Source: Alteromonas abrolhosensis (GTDB lineage Bacteria; Pseudomonadota; Gammaproteobacteria; Enterobacterales; Alteromonadaceae). Taken from it: 64,000 bases of DNA. The notes beneath the pieces are model-generated. The model made no database searches and was not told where the DNA came from. It was given only the letters and a program-made list of their open reading frames with translations. Positions 19,147 to 28,489 of the stretch are shown here, in pieces (the stretch's first letter is position 1; every line of letters starts with the position of its first letter). The position numbers and the translations under genes are program-made. The DNA is taken from positions 310,001-374,000 of the forward strand of contig NZ_MEJH01000002.1 of assembly GCF_001953635.1 (NCBI RefSeq), in the 5' to 3' direction.

Positions 19147-22023
19147 TCACTCGATAAAAACACTCTGCTCTGGGCCAAGATAACTCGGTTTTAAGCGACC
19201 TGTGTCCACAATTATTTTTTGAATCACTACACCAGGGTCAATGGCGTAGATCTTTAGGGTTTTCGCTCCGGGTGTCTTTAAAGTATGGTGACTTATCGCA
19301 TAGCGAACGCCCTTTTTAACTGAATCCTGCCATGCTTTGTCACTGTTATCCTCTAGAATATCGATGATCTGAGGAGGCTCTTCACCCAGTGAAATTGCGT
19401 AGCGCAGTCCCCGATCAGGAACAAAGTTTAGACTTGGCGCTACAATTGTTTGAATGCTTATGTCGCCGCTGCTAAACAGATGAAGGTCGTATTCAATGAC
19501 TGGCGAAGCAGTTAAATCTTCTACAAATGTTTCATCGATAGGCATTGATACTGCCATAGATGAGCGGGTGCGGCCATGTAGTGGAATTTCGTACCATAAG
19601 CCGCTATCGGTGCTGTGCCGTCGTTGTGTATTGGCTGCCTCTATTGAGATATATCCGTCAGCTTCCACAAAACCTTTGATACTTTCTTGTTGTCGTTTAA
19701 TTGCCGATATACTGATTTTTGCTTCACCCCAAGCTGCTCCTGAGATCACAATATGACCGGCATGGTGGCCTATCGTTAAATTTTCCCAATCTATACTGAC
19801 TAATACGCGTTTATCATCTTTTACTTTTCCTTCTTGCTGGCTTAGACGTATCCAAGGAGCAGAGACCTCTGCGGTAAAATCAAAGGGAACAGTACCTTTG
19901 TTATATATTTCAATGTAGCGTTGGGATTGGCCGAAAGATTCGAACGTTAGTTTCATATTGCTATTATGAGGCCATGATGTACCGCTATCCTGTGGCCAAG
20001 CTGCGGCACTGCCTTCAATAGACACGCCCATATCAGACACAGCATTTGGTTTGTTGATATGTAACACCGGCATGGTGTCTTCTGGTGGGTTGTTCCAGTT
20101 GGTATAACCAATATGGGGTTGAGACATAAAATGGTTCCAGCGCCCATTATTTAGCTCGTGGTACCTTCTTTCTAGAGCAGCATCTTGTGCAAACCACTTT
20201 CGCGCTTTTAGGGCATAATCATTCGCACTCGCACGTTCTTGCAGGGCGTACAGTCTGTTTTTCGCAAGGTTGTGGTTTAATTCGTAGACAATGCGCACAG
20301 CTTTAATTGGATGAAGGACAAGCTGAAAAAAGGCATCTTGATAGGATGTTTGTAAGTCTTGGTAAATCGATTCTGCCTTTAGCTCTAGTGCAGCAAGTTC
20401 TTCAGAAATACGGTGAGCTTCGTCGTATACATATATACTATATGTAGAGGGCGCAACAAGCTCAGGTTTACGCCTGCCATTATGGCGCGTATAACCTTCA
20501 ACGATATCTGCAATTTCCTTTGCGTGTTTTTTACCAAATTGTTGGCTAGCCCAATTTAATCCAAAGTTTGCAAGCGCTTCGGTATCCATAAGTGTTGGAT
20601 CCCACGCCATGTTCAAAAAGAAATCAATTGGATACTCCATGGGTTTCAGGTCCCCCACATTGGTTATCCATATTTCTCGTGCTTCGAATTGATAAGCCAA
20701 CTGCATCTGTTCCCATATTTTGGCGATAGGAACGGTATTAATCCAGCGATAGGAACGCGGCCCCCCCACATAGTCAAAATGATAATATACGCCAGCTCCA
20801 CCTTTTCGTTGGCGCTCTTCTGGTGTAGGTAAACGTCGAATATTGCCCCAGTTATCATCAGCCCATAGGAGTGTGACATCGTCGGGCACTCGCATTCCAT
20901 TTTCATAATAGCCTTGAACTTCTTTATAAAGGGTCCACACCTGTGGTATGTCAGACACATCCTTTTCAGTAAAAACATCGGATAATATCTTTCTTTGGTC
21001 GGTGACCACCTTTTCTAAAAGTGCGATATTTTGAGTTTCACTCATCGGCGTGTCTTCTTGGCCACGCATACCTAATGTGAACACACTATCGAAACTTTTA
21101 TGACGTTTTGCTCCTTCCGTCCAAAACTGATATAGATTGTCTTGATTTACCGCATAATCCCATTTTCCCTCCCCGAACCTGTTCCATTCTTTATCTGCCC
21201 GCATCATCGGTTCATGATGGGAGGTGCTCATTACAATGCCCATATCATGTGCCAGTTGAGCATTCATTGGATCGTCAACGCTAAACGCATTGTTCCACAT
21301 AGCTGGCCAGAGAAAGTTGGCTTTTAAACGTAGGAGTAGTTCGAATACATGCTGGTAAAATTCATTGTTGTAGTTGCCAAATTTGTCTTTCACGTACCCC
21401 GTTAACGCAGGTGCTTCGTCATTTAAAAAAATGCCCCGGTACTTTACTTTTGGCTGGTCTATGATCTGAGTTTTATGATGTATATAGATATTATTATGAG
21501 TGCTGACGGGAACATCGGCCCACCAATACCAAGGTGAAACGCCAAGTTGCCGTGCGAGTTCGTAAATGCCATAAATCGTCCCCCTGCGGTCACTACCGGC
21601 GATCACTAACGCTTGTGCTATGTTTGGCATGGGGGAGGGAATTACCTCAATATGATATGCCTCCCATTCACCCCTAATACGCGAGAAGTCGACTTTCCCT
21701 TGCCGTTCAAGCATTTGTAATTCGGGGCTGTTATCCAATGTCCCGATAATGACAACAGCCGATTGTTTAACTTGTGGCTCGGCGATAGATGGACTATTTC
21801 CTGTTACTTTCTTAATGTCACCTTTGAGCTGTTCAATCGCCATGATTACGCCTTTAGGTTCACCATTGTCGAAGATCAGTGGAGCTGGCTGGCCATCGAC
21901 TGCGAAAGGTAAATCACCGCTATCGCGCTCAAAGTGCACAAATGACTCAGCTGCAATTACTGGACTATTTATCCCTACCCAGAACACGATCAATAAAGCA
22001 AATGTTCGTATCAAATCAGTCAT
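19147..22023 (-). CDS. GH115 xylan alpha-1,2-glucuronidase
   Basis: A 958-residue exported protein with a signal peptide ending SPVIAA. The N-terminal domain (about 30-180) is followed by the TIM-barrel region with family signatures: YRGIFLNDEAPAL near 200, NAFSVDDPMNAQLAHDMGI near 260, STSHHEPMM, and a later TRHNGRRKPELV. The C-terminal part (about 650-958) is beta-rich. GH115 enzymes remove glucuronic acid or 4-O-methylglucuronic acid from internal xylan residues. This indicates that glucuronoxylan is a target, and no GH67 is seen. GGAGGAAAC precedes the ATG, a strong ribosome site. Confidence 0.92.
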   Translation of the reverse strand: MTDLIRTFALLIVFWVGINSPVIAAESFVHFERDSGDLPFAVDGQPAPLIFDNGEPKGVIMAIEQLKGDIKKVTGNSPSIAEPQVKQSAVVIIGTLDNSPELQMLERQGKVDFSRIRGEWEAYHIEVIPSPMPNIAQALVIAGSDRRGTIYGIYELARQLGVSPWYWWADVPVSTHNNIYIHHKTQIIDQPKVKYRGIFLNDEAPALTGYVKDKFGNYNNEFYQHVFELLLRLKANFLWPAMWNNAFSVDDPMNAQLAHDMGIVMSTSHHEPMMRADKEWNRFGEGKWDYAVNQDNLYQFWTEGAKRHKSFDSVFTLGMRGQEDTPMSETQNIALLEKVVTDQRKILSDVFTEKDVSDIPQVWTLYKEVQGYYENGMRVPDDVTLLWADDNWGNIRRLPTPEERQRKGGAGVYYHFDYVGGPRSYRWINTVPIAKIWEQMQLAYQFEAREIWITNVGDLKPMEYPIDFFLNMAWDPTLMDTEALANFGLNWASQQFGKKHAKEIADIVEGYTRHNGRRKPELVAPSTYSIYVYDEAHRISEELAALELKAESIYQDLQTSYQDAFFQLVLHPIKAVRIVYELNHNLAKNRLYALQERASANDYALKARKWFAQDAALERRYHELNNGRWNHFMSQPHIGYTNWNNPPEDTMPVLHINKPNAVSDMGVSIEGSAAAWPQDSGTSWPHNSNMKLTFESFGQSQRYIEIYNKGTVPFDFTAEVSAPWIRLSQQEGKVKDDKRVLVSIDWENLTIGHHAGHIVISGAAWGEAKISISAIKRQQESIKGFVEADGYISIEAANTQRRHSTDSGLWYEIPLHGRTRSSMAVSMPIDETFVEDLTASPVIEYDLHLFSSGDISIQTIVAPSLNFVPDRGLRYAISLGEEPPQIIDILEDNSDKAWQDSVKKGVRYAISHHTLKTPGAKTLKIYAIDPGVVIQKIIVDTGRLKPSYLGPEQSVFIE

Positions 22024-22350
22024 GTTTCCTCCGAAAGCTGCCCACCTAACTTGGACATTAATTTACTCACACCTCTAAGATGCTCGCGCAATCTTAAGGC
22101 AGGCGAGTATGTTAATTTTTTGTTTTTTTTGAGTTTCCTCTTATAAAACTTTGTAAAACTAAGCCCAAGACAATAAAAAACGGTTAAAAGGAGGGGGTAA
22201 GAGTGAGGTTTAGGACAATAGTACACACTGTATAAAGTGATAATGACCAGGTTACACGCAAGCCAAATGCACTTGTTAAATCTGCATGTTTTCTTCCATG
22301 CAGAATTTAACAGTTACGTGTTTCCTATAAGCAAAGGCTAATGCCTGGTA
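22024..22350. promoter_or_regulatory. Gene-free region between the esterase and GH115
   Basis: A 327-bp stretch. Near the esterase stop it holds a 7+7-bp hairpin with one bulged A (GTTAAAT-CTGCATG at 22275-22288 with CATGCAG-ATTTAAC at 22297-22311), a likely terminator on the minus strand. The rest is AT-rich with T runs and should carry the GH115 promoter. I see no 11-bp GTTA pair here. Confidence 0.4.
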
Positions 22351-24285
22351 CTAATCCAAATTAAAACGAAATGGAGCGGCAGGTAGCCCATCTTTGTTAT
22401 ATAGATTCGCGGCTGGGTTGTCTGCCCAAGCATAACGGACGGCCGAAGGGTGCTTTACATCGGGGTGCCAAACCTGAACACGCTCCCCCTTAATCTCTGC
22501 TTTTGCCCAGTGAAACACTCCACTTTCATCCGCGATTTCAAACCCTGTCAAATTAGTACCCGAAGTGAACAAGCCACCACCTTGATACTTAAAGTTAATC
22601 CACACATGGCTTCCTTTTAGAGTTACCTTTGTTGCCATAGGGCCACTGTACACAATATCTTTACCATAAACTTTATGGAGCGCATTTTTAGCGAGTCGCT
22701 CACCAACAGATTCTTTATCTAAAGGATGTATATCATTCCATTCACCTACGTCGATGGCCACCGCCATGCCCGTGTTGGGCAAAGACAATGCGGATGCTTG
22801 CTGTTCTCTTAACTCAGCCCAACCGCTTTGGGCTGGCGTTGACAAACGCGGGTTAAAGTTAGCCAACTGAACAAATAAAAATGGTAGCGTGGGGTTGTTC
22901 CATTTATTTCGCCAGTCTTCAATCATGGTTTTAAACATATCACCATAATTATCTGGATTAGCTGTATTTGACTCCCCCTGATACCAAATAACTCCTTTGA
23001 TTGGTAAAGACGTTAGTGGGTTGAGCATGGCGTTGAACAGGCCCATGGGTTTGTATTGAATGAAGGTGGTTTGCTGAAGATGTTCATGGACAACGCCAAG
23101 TTTGTAGTGCCATTCTCCGTTTAAATCTACGCGAGTTTCACCTGCGCCAATCCAGTATTCCTTGTCAGAAACGAACCCGCTGTGGCCCCTATGACTTTCT
23201 AAGCGAATAGTAATAGTATTGCTTCCAGGTTTAAGCACGTCAGCGGGCACCGTGTAACGGCGGGGAGGATACTTATAGGTAGTTTGCCCCACTTTGGTAC
23301 CATTTACATAAGTAGTGTCCGCATCGACAAGTGCTCCAAGCACAAGTGTCGCTTGTTCACCTACAAGGTGATGAGGCCACTGAAAGCGTTTTCTGAACCA
23401 ATGCACGCCATTAATAGGCTTTTGCTCCGCGTCGGTTAGAAAACCAGGCACCGAAAATAAAGTCCAGTCACTTTCGTCAATGTTGTTTGACCACCAATAG
23501 GGCGATACATTACCTTTATCGTGAGTTGATATGTAATCTTCCCATTGTCGTTGTCGCTCAGCATCTTGGGATATAATTGAGTTAATGACATTATCATTTT
23601 GGAAGTACTTCGCTTCTTTCAAATCCTCGGGAAATGAGGCTAATGCATCTTCACTCATCCACGACTGTATTGGCGTTCCCCCCACTGCACTTAGAACAAT
23701 ACCTACTGGTACATTCACATCGTCCTGAATTGCGCGTGCAAAGAAAAAACTAACGGCTGAAAACGATTCTCGCTCTATAAGTTTATCGGCCGATTTCCAT
23801 TGTGCGTCCTTTACTTCGATATTTGGCTGCTTGAAATTGTACTGCATAGGTACACTAAACTCGCGGATCAACGGTCTGCTTTCATTTGCTACAATGTCCG
23901 GAAACTTTTCCTTTATTCTGGCTAGCGGTAACACCATGTTAGATTGCCCAGACGCCAGCCACAGGTCCCCAAAATATACGTCTTTGACTTCAACAGTATT
24001 GTTGCCAACAAATCTCAGGGTATGAGGTCCGCCCGCAGGTTGTTTGGGTAGTGAGGTGCGCCAAATGCCGTCTTCTTTGTCAGCTTTTGTAACAGCCAAT
24101 GTTTCACCATTTAGGAAAATGGTTACTTTTTCCTCAGGGCTAGACCATCCCCAAAGAGAAACTGGTATATCGCGCTGAAGTACGGCGTGGTCGGACAGCA
24201 CTGAGGGAAGCTTTACCTCAGCGTGGGCCCAACGGCTACTGAATATGAGTAATATTATGGTGCACCTAAACACTACTTGTTTCAT
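22351..24285 (-). CDS. SGNH (sialate O-acetylesterase-like, CE20-type) acetylesterase
   Basis: A 644-residue exported protein with a signal peptide ending WAHA. An N-terminal beta-sandwich precedes an SGNH hydrolase domain that starts with ASGQSNM (nucleophile S115) and ends with NDIHPLDKESVGERL (Asp/His pair near residue 535). The long segment from about 260 to 390 is a galactose-binding-like beta-sandwich (WFRKRFQWP, VNGTKVG) inserted in the catalytic domain. This architecture matches sialate O-acetylesterase-like enzymes, including carbohydrate esterase family CE20 as I recall it. Next to GH115, the likely substrate is acetylated xylan oligosaccharide rather than sialic acid. AAGGAG precedes the start. 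Confidence 0.8.
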   Translation of the reverse strand: MKQVVFRCTIILLIFSSRWAHAEVKLPSVLSDHAVLQRDIPVSLWGWSSPEEKVTIFLNGETLAVTKADKEDGIWRTSLPKQPAGGPHTLRFVGNNTVEVKDVYFGDLWLASGQSNMVLPLARIKEKFPDIVANESRPLIREFSVPMQYNFKQPNIEVKDAQWKSADKLIERESFSAVSFFFARAIQDDVNVPVGIVLSAVGGTPIQSWMSEDALASFPEDLKEAKYFQNDNVINSIISQDAERQRQWEDYISTHDKGNVSPYWWSNNIDESDWTLFSVPGFLTDAEQKPINGVHWFRKRFQWPHHLVGEQATLVLGALVDADTTYVNGTKVGQTTYKYPPRRYTVPADVLKPGSNTITIRLESHRGHSGFVSDKEYWIGAGETRVDLNGEWHYKLGVVHEHLQQTTFIQYKPMGLFNAMLNPLTSLPIKGVIWYQGESNTANPDNYGDMFKTMIEDWRNKWNNPTLPFLFVQLANFNPRLSTPAQSGWAELREQQASALSLPNTGMAVAIDVGEWNDIHPLDKESVGERLAKNALHKVYGKDIVYSGPMATKVTLKGSHVWINFKYQGGGLFTSGTNLTGFEIADESGVFHWAKAEIKGERVQVWHPDVKHPSAVRYAWADNPAANLYNKDGLPAAPFRFNLD

Positions 24286-24375
24286 CCGATACTCCTTTCA
24301 TTCTAATGCTACTTATTAGCAGTAAACTATCCGAGAAATAAAAAACCAAAAATTGTAAATGCAATACCGTTTTTT

Positions 24376-24390
24376 GTTATGAAAATGTTA
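24376..24390 (+). promoter_or_regulatory. GTTA pair, 11-bp spacing (first)
   Basis: GTTA at 24376 and 24387, exactly one helical turn apart, in the divergent region between the acetylesterase and the PEP-CTERM-like/GH10 genes. This is part of a pattern shared with other promoters of the locus. Confidence 0.4.
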
Positions 24391-24417
24391 CTGACAATTC
24401 TCTATTCTCCACTATAA

Positions 24418-24434
24418 CCAAACGTCACGTTTGG
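24418..24434. promoter_or_regulatory. 17-bp perfect palindrome, candidate operator
   Basis: CCAAACGT-C-ACGTTTGG is a perfect 8+1+8 dyad in the divergent region between the acetylesterase gene and the PEP-CTERM-like/GH10 operon. Such odd-centred dyads are typical of LacI- or GntR-type operators. It could also be a short hairpin. Confidence 0.45.
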
Positions 24435-24443
24435 CCTTATTAC

Positions 24444-24477
24444 GTTATTACTAAGTTAAATTTCGTTTTTTAGTAAT
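24444..24477 (+). promoter_or_regulatory. Second GTTA pair with overlapping dyad
   Basis: GTTA at 24444 and 24455 are again 11 bp apart. They overlap an 8-bp inverted repeat ATTACTAA (24447-24454) / TTAGTAAT (24470-24477). The segment lies 40 to 75 bp before the ATG at 24517, where a promoter or activator site would be expected. Confidence 0.4.
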
Positions 24478-24516
24478 GACGGAGTGCCCCCCAATAAATA
24501 AATTAGGAATATAGCT

Positions 24517-25221
24517 ATGTTGGTTTATCGAAGTATTTTATTAAGCTTATTAATGCTCTATTTGCCCGCTGTGAACGCAGCAATTCTTGAAAACGGCGAT
24601 TTCTCAACGTGTAATTTTGCAGGATGGGAACGAGATACAGATGGCGCTGGCATTATAGCGTCGGGAAATGACTTTTCCATAAATGGCACCGCCCCCAGTT
24701 GTGAGGCTGTAATTAGTGTTGACTACACAGATACAGAAGCCTTTTTTGCAAACACATTATTTCAGTTTTTAGATTTCAGATCAGCGGGAAGTGGACCACT
24801 CACTCTGAGCATGGATATTGAGGTAAATAGTGAATTATCAGACATCGATAATAGCTTTATTGCCGATTATTTTGTTATTAGCTTTTTTGATGGCATCAAT
24901 TTTTATAGTAATACGGGCTCTACCGGGAGCCTTTTTGAAGCCGATATTAACGGCTTGACCAGTTACACTCTTTCTTTTCTGCTTGAGCCATCGCTTACAT
25001 CAATCTCGAATTTGTCCCTAGATTTTCAGCTTCTGTTAGGTGCAGATGATGATGGTTTTACCGATTTAGGTGGTTCTACTCTTCGAATAGATAACGTATC
25101 CATTACTGAAAACAGTGTGCCGGTTCCAGCGCCTAGTGGAGTAATACTTATGATGATTAGTTTGGCTGCTTTAGGCGCGCGAACGTCGCGAGCAAAGCAG
25201 TTATGTTGGCAGAGGAGCTAG
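24517..25221 (+). CDS. Exported protein with PEP-CTERM-like sorting tail
   Basis: A 234-residue protein with a signal peptide ending AVNA, a beta-rich body that begins ILENGDFSTCNFAGWERDTD (a jelly-roll opening seen in many surface proteins) and a tail of the sorting type: VPVPAPSG, a hydrophobic stretch, then GARTSRAKQ. The proline-serine motif replaces the usual PEP. Such tails are processed by exosortase-like enzymes, none of which is in the window. The GH10 gene starts 4 nt after its stop, so the two are co-transcribed. It may bind xylan or hold the enzyme at the surface. I do not recognise a more precise family. Confidence 0.7.
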   Translation: MLVYRSILLSLLMLYLPAVNAAILENGDFSTCNFAGWERDTDGAGIIASGNDFSINGTAPSCEAVISVDYTDTEAFFANTLFQFLDFRSAGSGPLTLSMDIEVNSELSDIDNSFIADYFVISFFDGINFYSNTGSTGSLFEADINGLTSYTLSFLLEPSLTSISNLSLDFQLLLGADDDGFTDLGGSTLRIDNVSITENSVPVPAPSGVILMMISLAALGARTSRAKQLCWQRS

Positions 25222-25225
25222 TACA

Positions 25226-28200
25226 ATGAAAAAATTTTTACTGAAACTAATTATAGTTACTTCTTTAACTTGGCTAGCTTCACCCGTTTTCGCCGACTGG
25301 ACTGATATTGAAGAAATATCGATTAGCAAATCTCGACCTTTATTTGACAGAACGAACAGAGTCTACGTTGTTAATGTACAAATACAAAATGATAGTGATG
25401 AGGACATTCAAGGCCCTCTAAGAATGCTTGTTAAAAACGCTACCATTGGGGTGACGGGCGAGGATGGTCTAAGCGAAAGTGGTGCGCCATATTTTGTAGT
25501 TAGTGAAGCATCATTACCTGCTGGTCAAAGCGTCTCGGTTAAAACGACGTTTGAACCGAATCGAGCGAGGCTCGCCTTTGATGCTGTTATTCAAAAGGCA
25601 GATCCTAACGTTGCAATTTATGCAGAGGCAGAGGGCGGGAGTGCCGGCACGCTACTGTTTAAAGGTAACGCCTTTAGTGTTATTGAGGGCGACCCTAGTT
25701 TCGTGACCATCAATGAAACAGACACTAATGCGCCAACCGATGATGCTCGTGTTATCGAACTTGAAGTCGCATTCCCTGATGCCGGAGAATATACGCTATA
25801 TGCGAGAGTGCGTGTTGGCCCAAATACAGTTGAAGACGACAGCTTCTTTCTCCCTACTGAGTTTGGTAGAAATAATGGCTGGGAAACGCTTAATAATATT
25901 ACAGGATTTGTGGTGCCTGGAGAGCCGGGCTATGAAGCGAACAGTTTAGTTATCTCGGGAGGTTCAGCCGCAGGCAACGTGTGGAAATGGACACGGATAG
26001 CAGGCCCGACCTATACGGTACCTGATAATAGCTTAGATCAGGTGTTTCGATTTGCTGGTCGCGAAGATGGTTTAGCCATTGATAAGTTTGCATTTGCCAA
26101 AGAAGATCTTCTGTTCACTATAGAAGCTTTAGAAAATGGCCGTGCTGGTAACCTTATTGAACCGCCTCCACCTTTCGTTCCCGCTGGACCTCCACTTGCT
26201 ACAGGGCAAGAGAAATTCCTCGGGGGAGTTTGCTGTGGACGACAGCGACCTAACTTCGAAGCTTACTGGAATCAGGTTACGCCCGAAAATGCAGGCAAAT
26301 GGGGATCAGTGGAAGGTACCAGAGATGTAATGAACTGGGCTGAGCTTGATGAAGCCTATGAGCTCGCCAAAGCCAACAACTTCCCTTATAAGCATCACGT
26401 TCTCGTATGGGGGAATCAACAGCCTGAATGGATAACAGATTTGCCTGCAGAGGAACAACTTGAAGAAATTCTGGAATGGTTTAATGCCGTAAACGCAAGA
26501 TATGAAGCTATCGACTTTATTGAGGTGGTAAATGAATTTGATAATGATCCGCCAAATCTGGCCAATGATGGCCCAGGCTATATTGATGCGTTGCGTTTAT
26601 TTGATCCGCAAACCACTTCGGAATTAATTAGCCAATTTGAAAATAATGGCTTATCAACGCCCGAAGCCACAAATAAGGCCGCTAAGTTCGACTGGATCAT
26701 CAATGCATTCCAGATGGCACGAAATATTTTCCCTTCAACTACCCGCTTGATGTTTAATGAGTATAATTTAATCAACTCTGCCTCTCGTACTGACCTTGCT
26801 ATTGAATTAGCGAAGTTACTTCAAGCACGTGGACTACTTGATGACTTTGGCTTTCAAGGCCATGCTTTTTCTACAACTGGTCCTAACGAAGCTATGTTAG
26901 AAAATCTCGATAGAATCGCGTCAGAAACAGGATTAGATGTTTACGTTACTGAGCTTGATATCGATGGCCCGACCGAGCTTATTCAATTACTGGATTATCA
27001 AAGAATATTCCCCCTATTTTGGGAACATCCGGCAGTTAAAGGGATAACTATGTGGGGGTATTTACCGGGTCACTGGCGCGAAAATCAAGGTGCTATATTA
27101 GCATTGGAAAACGGTTCGGAAAAACCTGCTCTGAAGTGGTTACGCAGTTACATGCGAGGCCTCTCTCCTACCATCACAAATCCGGGTCTGCTGGAGGTTA
27201 GCGCAGATGCACCAATCGGGACCTCTGTTATAGTACTTGAGTCTAAAACATTTGACGGCGTGGTTAACACCGAAGGTGAACCCGTCACTTGGTCAATCTT
27301 AGGTGGCTCGGGTGAGGGGGAATTCACTATCGACAGTGAAACGGGTGAAATTACCACTACTGAAAATTTACGTTCTGCATTGAGAAATCTTTACGTACAA
27401 GTTGAGCAGGACGGCTACACCAGCTTGGTCTTGGATCTACAAATCTTCATTCCAGGTGACGACTTAGAGCCCGTTGTGATTGAGTACGATTTTCTGAATG
27501 ATGTTCAAGGCTGGCGCGGTGATTATGGTACTGGAGCGTCTGTAGATTATGATGAGGCGGCACAGGCGGCTGTAATGATACCAGACTGGGCCGGTAACGC
27601 GAATGAGCAGGTGTATATTCGCGAGATAGCATTAACTGACCTAACCGATGCAACCGTGGACTATTCCGTAACGGTTTCTCAAACGCTTGCGGACGCAGGT
27701 CTAACGATTCAAGGCTTTATCCAAACCGGAGCGCCAAACTATACGCGTATGTATGGTGAGGCGTTTACGCCAGTGGCGGGCGAGAATACGTTCAGAATAA
27801 GCCCGCTGGATAATGGTAATGGTGACATTGAAATTATTGAACGAATAGGTTTTCAACTTAACGGGCCTTTAACCGGGGCGTTAGACGAAAACGTATTGTT
27901 AAATAATGTGATTGTTACTATTCCTGTAACGGTTCCGGCGAGTAATGTAGTTGAATATGATTTTGAAGAAACTGTTGAAGGCTGGCAAGGCGAATACGGC
28001 ACAACTGCAAATGTGGTGCACAACGCGCTGCGCGAATCGGCTGAATTACTTCCAAACGGTTCAAGTGCTTCACATAACTATATAGTCCAGTTTTCCCCTA
28101 CTGATTATACAGGTGCAAGTCTAAAATATACGGTTACAGTAACCGAGGAGCAGGCCAACAATGGATTGACTGTGCAGGGCTATGTTCAGACAGGAGCGCC

Positions 28201-28393
28201 TAGTTACACACGACTGTACGGAAATATTCAAAATGTGGTGCCAGGTGAAAACGTCTTTACTTTCACTCCCGTTGACAATGGTAATGGCGACATCGCAAAC
28301 GTTGAAAGGATAGCATTTCAAATTAATGGATCGTTTTCAGGCGCAAGTGAGGATACTGTGTTGCTTGATAACGTGCTAGTGACATTTCCTTAA
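25226..28393 (+). CDS. Multidomain GH10 endo-1,4-beta-xylanase
   Basis: A 1055-residue exported enzyme with a signal peptide ending PVFA. In order: an Ig-like module (24-126, ISISKSRPLFDRTNRVYVV), a beta-sandwich resembling carbohydrate-binding modules (130-310), a proline linker (EPPPPFVPAGPP), the GH10 barrel (about 327-641), a cadherin-like repeat (about 650-740), and two homologous C-terminal modules of about 150 residues (from 749 and 907). The acid/base is E437 (EVVNEFD) and the nucleophile E576 (YVTELDID). The 139-residue spacing is longer than usual because of an insertion after E437. The C-terminal modules loosely resemble CBM15. It should cut xylan outside the cell or at its surface. 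Confidence 0.92.
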   Translation: MKKFLLKLIIVTSLTWLASPVFADWTDIEEISISKSRPLFDRTNRVYVVNVQIQNDSDEDIQGPLRMLVKNATIGVTGEDGLSESGAPYFVVSEASLPAGQSVSVKTTFEPNRARLAFDAVIQKADPNVAIYAEAEGGSAGTLLFKGNAFSVIEGDPSFVTINETDTNAPTDDARVIELEVAFPDAGEYTLYARVRVGPNTVEDDSFFLPTEFGRNNGWETLNNITGFVVPGEPGYEANSLVISGGSAAGNVWKWTRIAGPTYTVPDNSLDQVFRFAGREDGLAIDKFAFAKEDLLFTIEALENGRAGNLIEPPPPFVPAGPPLATGQEKFLGGVCCGRQRPNFEAYWNQVTPENAGKWGSVEGTRDVMNWAELDEAYELAKANNFPYKHHVLVWGNQQPEWITDLPAEEQLEEILEWFNAVNARYEAIDFIEVVNEFDNDPPNLANDGPGYIDALRLFDPQTTSELISQFENNGLSTPEATNKAAKFDWIINAFQMARNIFPSTTRLMFNEYNLINSASRTDLAIELAKLLQARGLLDDFGFQGHAFSTTGPNEAMLENLDRIASETGLDVYVTELDIDGPTELIQLLDYQRIFPLFWEHPAVKGITMWGYLPGHWRENQGAILALENGSEKPALKWLRSYMRGLSPTITNPGLLEVSADAPIGTSVIVLESKTFDGVVNTEGEPVTWSILGGSGEGEFTIDSETGEITTTENLRSALRNLYVQVEQDGYTSLVLDLQIFIPGDDLEPVVIEYDFLNDVQGWRGDYGTGASVDYDEAAQAAVMIPDWAGNANEQVYIREIALTDLTDATVDYSVTVSQTLADAGLTIQGFIQTGAPNYTRMYGEAFTPVAGENTFRISPLDNGNGDIEIIERIGFQLNGPLTGALDENVLLNNVIVTIPVTVPASNVVEYDFEETVEGWQGEYGTTANVVHNALRESAELLPNGSSASHNYIVQFSPTDYTGASLKYTVTVTEEQANNGLTVQGYVQTGAPSYTRLYGNIQNVVPGENVFTFTPVDNGNGDIANVERIAFQINGSFSGASEDTVLLDNVLVTFP

Positions 28394-28425
28394 AGAATGA
28401 TGTAGCCCCGGCTACTAGAAAAAGT

Positions 28426-28451
28426 AAACCCCTCTGACAAAAGAGGGGTTT
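28426..28451. terminator. Bidirectional terminator between GH10 and the aldo/keto reductase
   Basis: A perfect 10-bp stem AAACCCCTCT/AGAGGGGTTT with a 6-nt loop. T-rich sequence follows on both strands (ATTATT on plus, ACTTTTTC on minus). It serves the convergent GH10 and reductase genes. Confidence 0.85.
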
Positions 28452-28489
28452 ATTATTGAACTAATGACTTAAAATACAAAGGTTTTATA

